From Parachlorella kessleri (lineage: Eukaryota; Chlorophyta; Trebouxiophyceae; Chlorellales; Chlorellaceae): a DNA stretch of 64,000 bases. Below, in pieces: positions 60,878-64,000 of this stretch (positions are counted from its first letter, which is position 1; each line of letters starts with the position of its first letter). The notes under the pieces are model-generated. The model made no database searches and was not told the DNA's origin. It worked only from the letters and a program-made list of their open reading frames with translations. Location: contig BBXU01000136.1 in the NCBI GenBank assembly GCA_001598975.1, positions 45,248 to 109,247 of the forward strand, written 5' to 3'. Made by a program: the position numbers and the translations under genes.

Positions 60878-63800
60878 ATGGGCAAGAAGAGGCGAGAGCC
60901 CGTTCGATATCATAAGCAGACGTTGGGAGACCAAATTGAAGACCCCGAGTCGTATGGCGTGCGGGTAGGTTGGTATCCTCTGGGCACGGTCGTCCATGAT
61001 GCTCGCCCGCTGTTCAGCAGGCAACGTTGAAGAGCTGCTCTCCTGGTGTGCAGACAAAGCCTCGACCGCAGAAGAGAAGAAAAGGAGAAGACGGAAGTGA
61101 TGCAGAGAACGATGAGGTGGGCTGGGAGGCCTGGCCGGGACACGACCTAGGGGGTACATTACGCTGTTGACCTTAGCATTCTTGGCGGCGCGGCTGGCAC
61201 CTGCACCCTGGGCACTGGTCTTACATGCCTCTCCTGCTGTACAGCGACCGTAGAGCGGCCGTCGGCATAGCTTTCCCGCATGCTTGCAAGGTGGACAGGG
61301 TATGCGAGTGCAGTGCAAGGGGCCGCTTGACCAAGCTAAGGGCTAATAGGGGCTGGGGCTGGGGCTGCAGATGCAGTGGGCTGTAGTTGCCCGTTGGGGG
61401 AAGACGTAGCAAGTGGAGTCGGCAATAGCTGAGCTGCACCCGCCAGCTTGTGCATGTTGTTTGATCATGTACCCCGCGTTACATGCTGCAGCTTGTGCCG
61501 GGCCACCTGAGCTCCAAGATCCTCCAGGAGGCCCGGGCACAGCAGCAGGAGCTGGATGCAGACCGCGCAGCAGAGGGGCCGGCAGGCGCCGCCCACCTGG
61601 CAGCCAGCGGCGCGCTGGCAGCTGCCATGCACAAACAGGTGCGCTGTGGCCTCGGCCAGGGTGGTACTTGTGGGGCATGATGTCGGACAACGAGGCATCT
61701 GATGCATGGCTTAGTTCGATCACCGGACGTAGGGCGCCGGAGTTCGAGAACGGACCGAAATGCAGGAGGCTTGAGGTGTAAGCGGGCACTGCGTCACGCA
61801 CGCTGCAAGTGCGCGTCATAATGGTGCATGCCAGTATTAGGATGCAATCCATATCACTCCTGTGGTTGCGAGCAATCCCTGGCAAGTGAGGACACACCGA
61901 GTTTGCCGGAAGCCCCAGGGCTGGTGATGGCTACAAACCAAACCCAAAAACTTTTCCGGATGCCAGGACGCATGCTTGCATCTGTGCTTGCTCTGTATCG
62001 TGCGCTTGGACTGTCGAGCTGGGCATGTGGGGCTGCACTGTCCAGCTGGGCATGAGCGGGCTGGGTTGCGAATGAGGACAGACAGACGCGGTGGAGGCCT
62101 AAGGGTCGCTGAACCAATCACCCCTAACCCAAAAACTTTTCCAGATGCAACCGCGGCTGTATGTGTCCTTTTACAACCAGATTGAGGGTTACCTGCCCCC
62201 TCCCACACAGACACCCCGCACACCCCCAAAAAAACCCCTGAACCCCCCAGTGGATCCACGCGGCTATGTAGAGCCATACTGGGCCCCACGCCAGCCTGTC
62301 TGCCTGTGACCTGGTGCAGGGGGGAGAGGGGGATAGCGACTCCGAGGCGGGCGTGTCAGACGACGAGTTTGACGACAGTCGGTGGCAGCAGGAGTATGAT
62401 GAGGAGCTGGAGGAGCTTGGAGTGGAGGTGGGCGGGGAGGGGAGGGGGCTCTGAGATTTGGTTGGTGGCTGGCTGACGGCTGTGACCTGGCTCGTGTCTG
62501 CTGCGCTTGTGTTGTGCGTGAAGCTCCACACGGCAACCATTGAGTTGGAGTTGTTTCTACGCTTGGCGCCTCAATCCGGAAGGTTGTTCTTCGGAGGAGG
62601 AATGTGGAGACAGCGGCAGCAGGAGCCCGTACGTGCCTGTGTTGCCGCCCCGGGCAGGAGCGGCTCTCCGCAGCCACGCTGCTGCCCAGGCAGCTGCCCC
62701 TGCCGGTGACGTCGTTACCCCTCTAGGCCACCAGCTGCCTATGGTTGGCTGTAGCGGGTTGCAGGACGAGGCTGCCCTGGCTGCCTTCATGGCGCACCAG
62801 GGCGCCGGCGCCAAGCAGCGCACGCTTAGCGAAATGATCCTCGACAAGATCCGCCAGGCGCAGCAGGACAAGGGCCTTACAGAGATACCCAGGTGGGGAC
62901 GGCCCCAAAAATATAAGGAGTGCCTTTTGACTTTTTTTAGCGGATCTATCTCAAACCTTTCAAAGATAGATGGAGACATGCATTTATTTTTTACGTAGTA
63001 AAATAGTGGGCTGCTGGGGGAGGCGCAGTGAGTGCCAGGCATGGTGATGGACAGGCAGACGCTGTGCGTGCAGCCCTAGTGTACAATGGGGGCAGGCGCC
63101 CCACTGCCCTTGTTGAAGTGGAAGGCTGCAACAGTGACGTGCACACCAGGGGTGGCTTAGTGCGAGGGCGCCGCGCTTTCTCCGCTCGCCCCTCCCCGCC
63201 CCCAAAACGCTACACCCGCACTTGTAGCAGTCCCATGTGATGGTTCCAAAGTTGCAGGCAAGAAGATCAGGGGAGAGATTGGACGATCCAGCAAACAGCG
63301 CTTGCCGCTGCCGTGGGTGCGTCTGCTTGCATCGCCCCTCCTCATCCTGCGTCCAACCTGAGCATGTGCTGCTGCGTGTTGCTGGCCCAGGGATGCTGAG
63401 GAGGGGCCCGTGCCCATTGGCCTGGACCCCAAGGTGGTGGAGGTGTACCGGGGAGTGGGCAAGCTGCTCAGCAGATACACAGCCGGCAAGGTAAGGCCTT
63501 GCACGAGGCTCAGGCCTCAGACAGTGAGGAGACTCCCCACTGCCTTTCACACTTGCACCGCGCTGGGGGCGCTCCTGCCAGCCTGGCGCTGGCATGGGTG
63601 CTGCGGCAGTGGGGTGCACGGGGTTGTGGGAGGGGGTAGAGTGGGTATAAGAAGGGTGACCCACGGCAGGGTTGATGCCGGGCTTGTGCCGCCCGTCCAG
63701 CCCCTGCGATGGATCTTACGCATGCCGCTGGGCGCCTGCGCCCCCCAAGCGCGCCCCACCAAAGTGAGGTCTCTGATTCCCGCTCGGCCCCCCCTTGCGG

Positions 63801-64000
63801 TGATGGAGCAGGTACCCAAGGCCTTCAAGATCATCCCCAGCCTGACCAACTGGGAGGAGGTGCTGTTCCTGACCGAGCCCGAGAGCTGGACGCCTCACGC
63901 GGTCTACCAGGCCACGCGCATGTTTGTGTCCAACCTCAACTCTAAGATGGTGCGGCGGGGTGGAGTGTGTGTCTGTGTCTGTGTGTGTGGTGGTGGTGGG
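60878..64000 (+). CDS. BYSL: Bystin (40S ribosome biogenesis factor Enp1), 3' end outside window
   Basis: Visible exons: 60878-60964, 61054-61116, 61492-61638, 62320-62427, 62765-62892, 63391-63490 and 63812-63949 (donor ATG/gtgcgg), giving 257 residues; the gene continues beyond the window. The start [20 protein letters not shown] is the basic bystin N terminus. An acidic region (SDDEFDD... [12 protein letters not shown]) precedes the conserved core: [13 protein letters not shown], then [25 protein letters not shown] and [33 protein letters not shown]. Bystin binds pre-40S particles in the nucleolus and is needed for 18S rRNA maturation. The exon starting 62765 could begin a little earlier. 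Confidence 0.94.
61941..62148 (+). repeat. Pair of 23-bp direct repeats in a bystin intron
   Basis: AACCCAAAAACTTTTCCgGATGC at 61941-61963 recurs at 62126-62148 with one mismatch. Between them the phrase GAGCTGGGCATG/CAGCTGGGCATG is also doubled. The 682-bp intron (61639-62319) looks partly duplicated. Confidence 0.6.
63961..64000 (+). repeat. GT-rich microsatellite at the window edge
   Basis: Runs of GT, TGTC and TGG repeats follow the last visible bystin donor, inside the intron. Simple-sequence DNA of no evident function. Confidence 0.7.

Noticed and set aside
1..64000. CRISPR arrays, operons, prophage or insertion sequences
   Set aside because: The window is intron-rich nuclear eukaryotic DNA; no regularly spaced repeats, transposase or reverse transcriptase were seen.

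Overview
The window is nuclear DNA from a eukaryote, most likely a green alga. Coding regions are moderately GC-rich and cut into many short exons by introns of roughly 70-400 nt, with branch/acceptor regions ending in TGCAG. Several 3' regions carry TGTAA, the usual chlorophyte polyadenylation signal. A plastid-targeted fibrillin (PAP) gene shows a plastid-bearing organism. The particular class (perhaps Trebouxiophyceae) is inference. Nothing looks bacterial, viral or transposon-coded. I rebuilt exons by hand from splice sites, reading frame and intron phase; where exon lengths are given, the phases close.

Layout. 1-1400 (+): C-terminal end of tubulin cofactor D (TBCD). 1941-10186 (+): a frame-continuous chain of 19 exons. 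The first part encodes a MYRF-like protein with a self-cleaving peptidase S74 (intramolecular chaperone) domain. The second part encodes a PHAX-type RNA-binding domain followed by a RIG-I/Dicer-type DECH helicase. This is either a remarkable fusion or two tightly packed genes. 10962-15792 (+): family GT61 glycosyltransferase. 17292-19386 (+): F-box/leucine-rich protein. 20478-23469 (+): SLC9B/NHA-type sodium/proton antiporter. 24285-35349 (-): a very large SWIM zinc-finger protein of about 23-25 exons. 36224-44884 (-): SEC24 of the COPII coat, 21 exons. 45271-46015 (+): Nudix hydrolase. 47107-50448 (-): NEK-like protein kinase. 50803-54987 (-): TAPT1-family membrane protein. 55288-57850 (+): plastid fibrillin. 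58368-60518 (-): ZZ zinc finger fused to a BLES03/DUF1917 domain. 60878->63949 (+): bystin, running off the window.

The genes do not form a pathway; they are a typical mix of housekeeping and regulatory genes. Three divergent pairs share short intergenic regions (SEC24/Nudix, TAPT1/fibrillin, ZZ-BLES03/bystin) and fibrillin/ZZ-BLES03 converge. Features that stand out are the S74-PHAX-helicase chain, the ZZ-BLES03 fusion, a high share of GC-AG introns, and two small dispersed non-coding repeat families, one of which lies in introns (one case is provisional).
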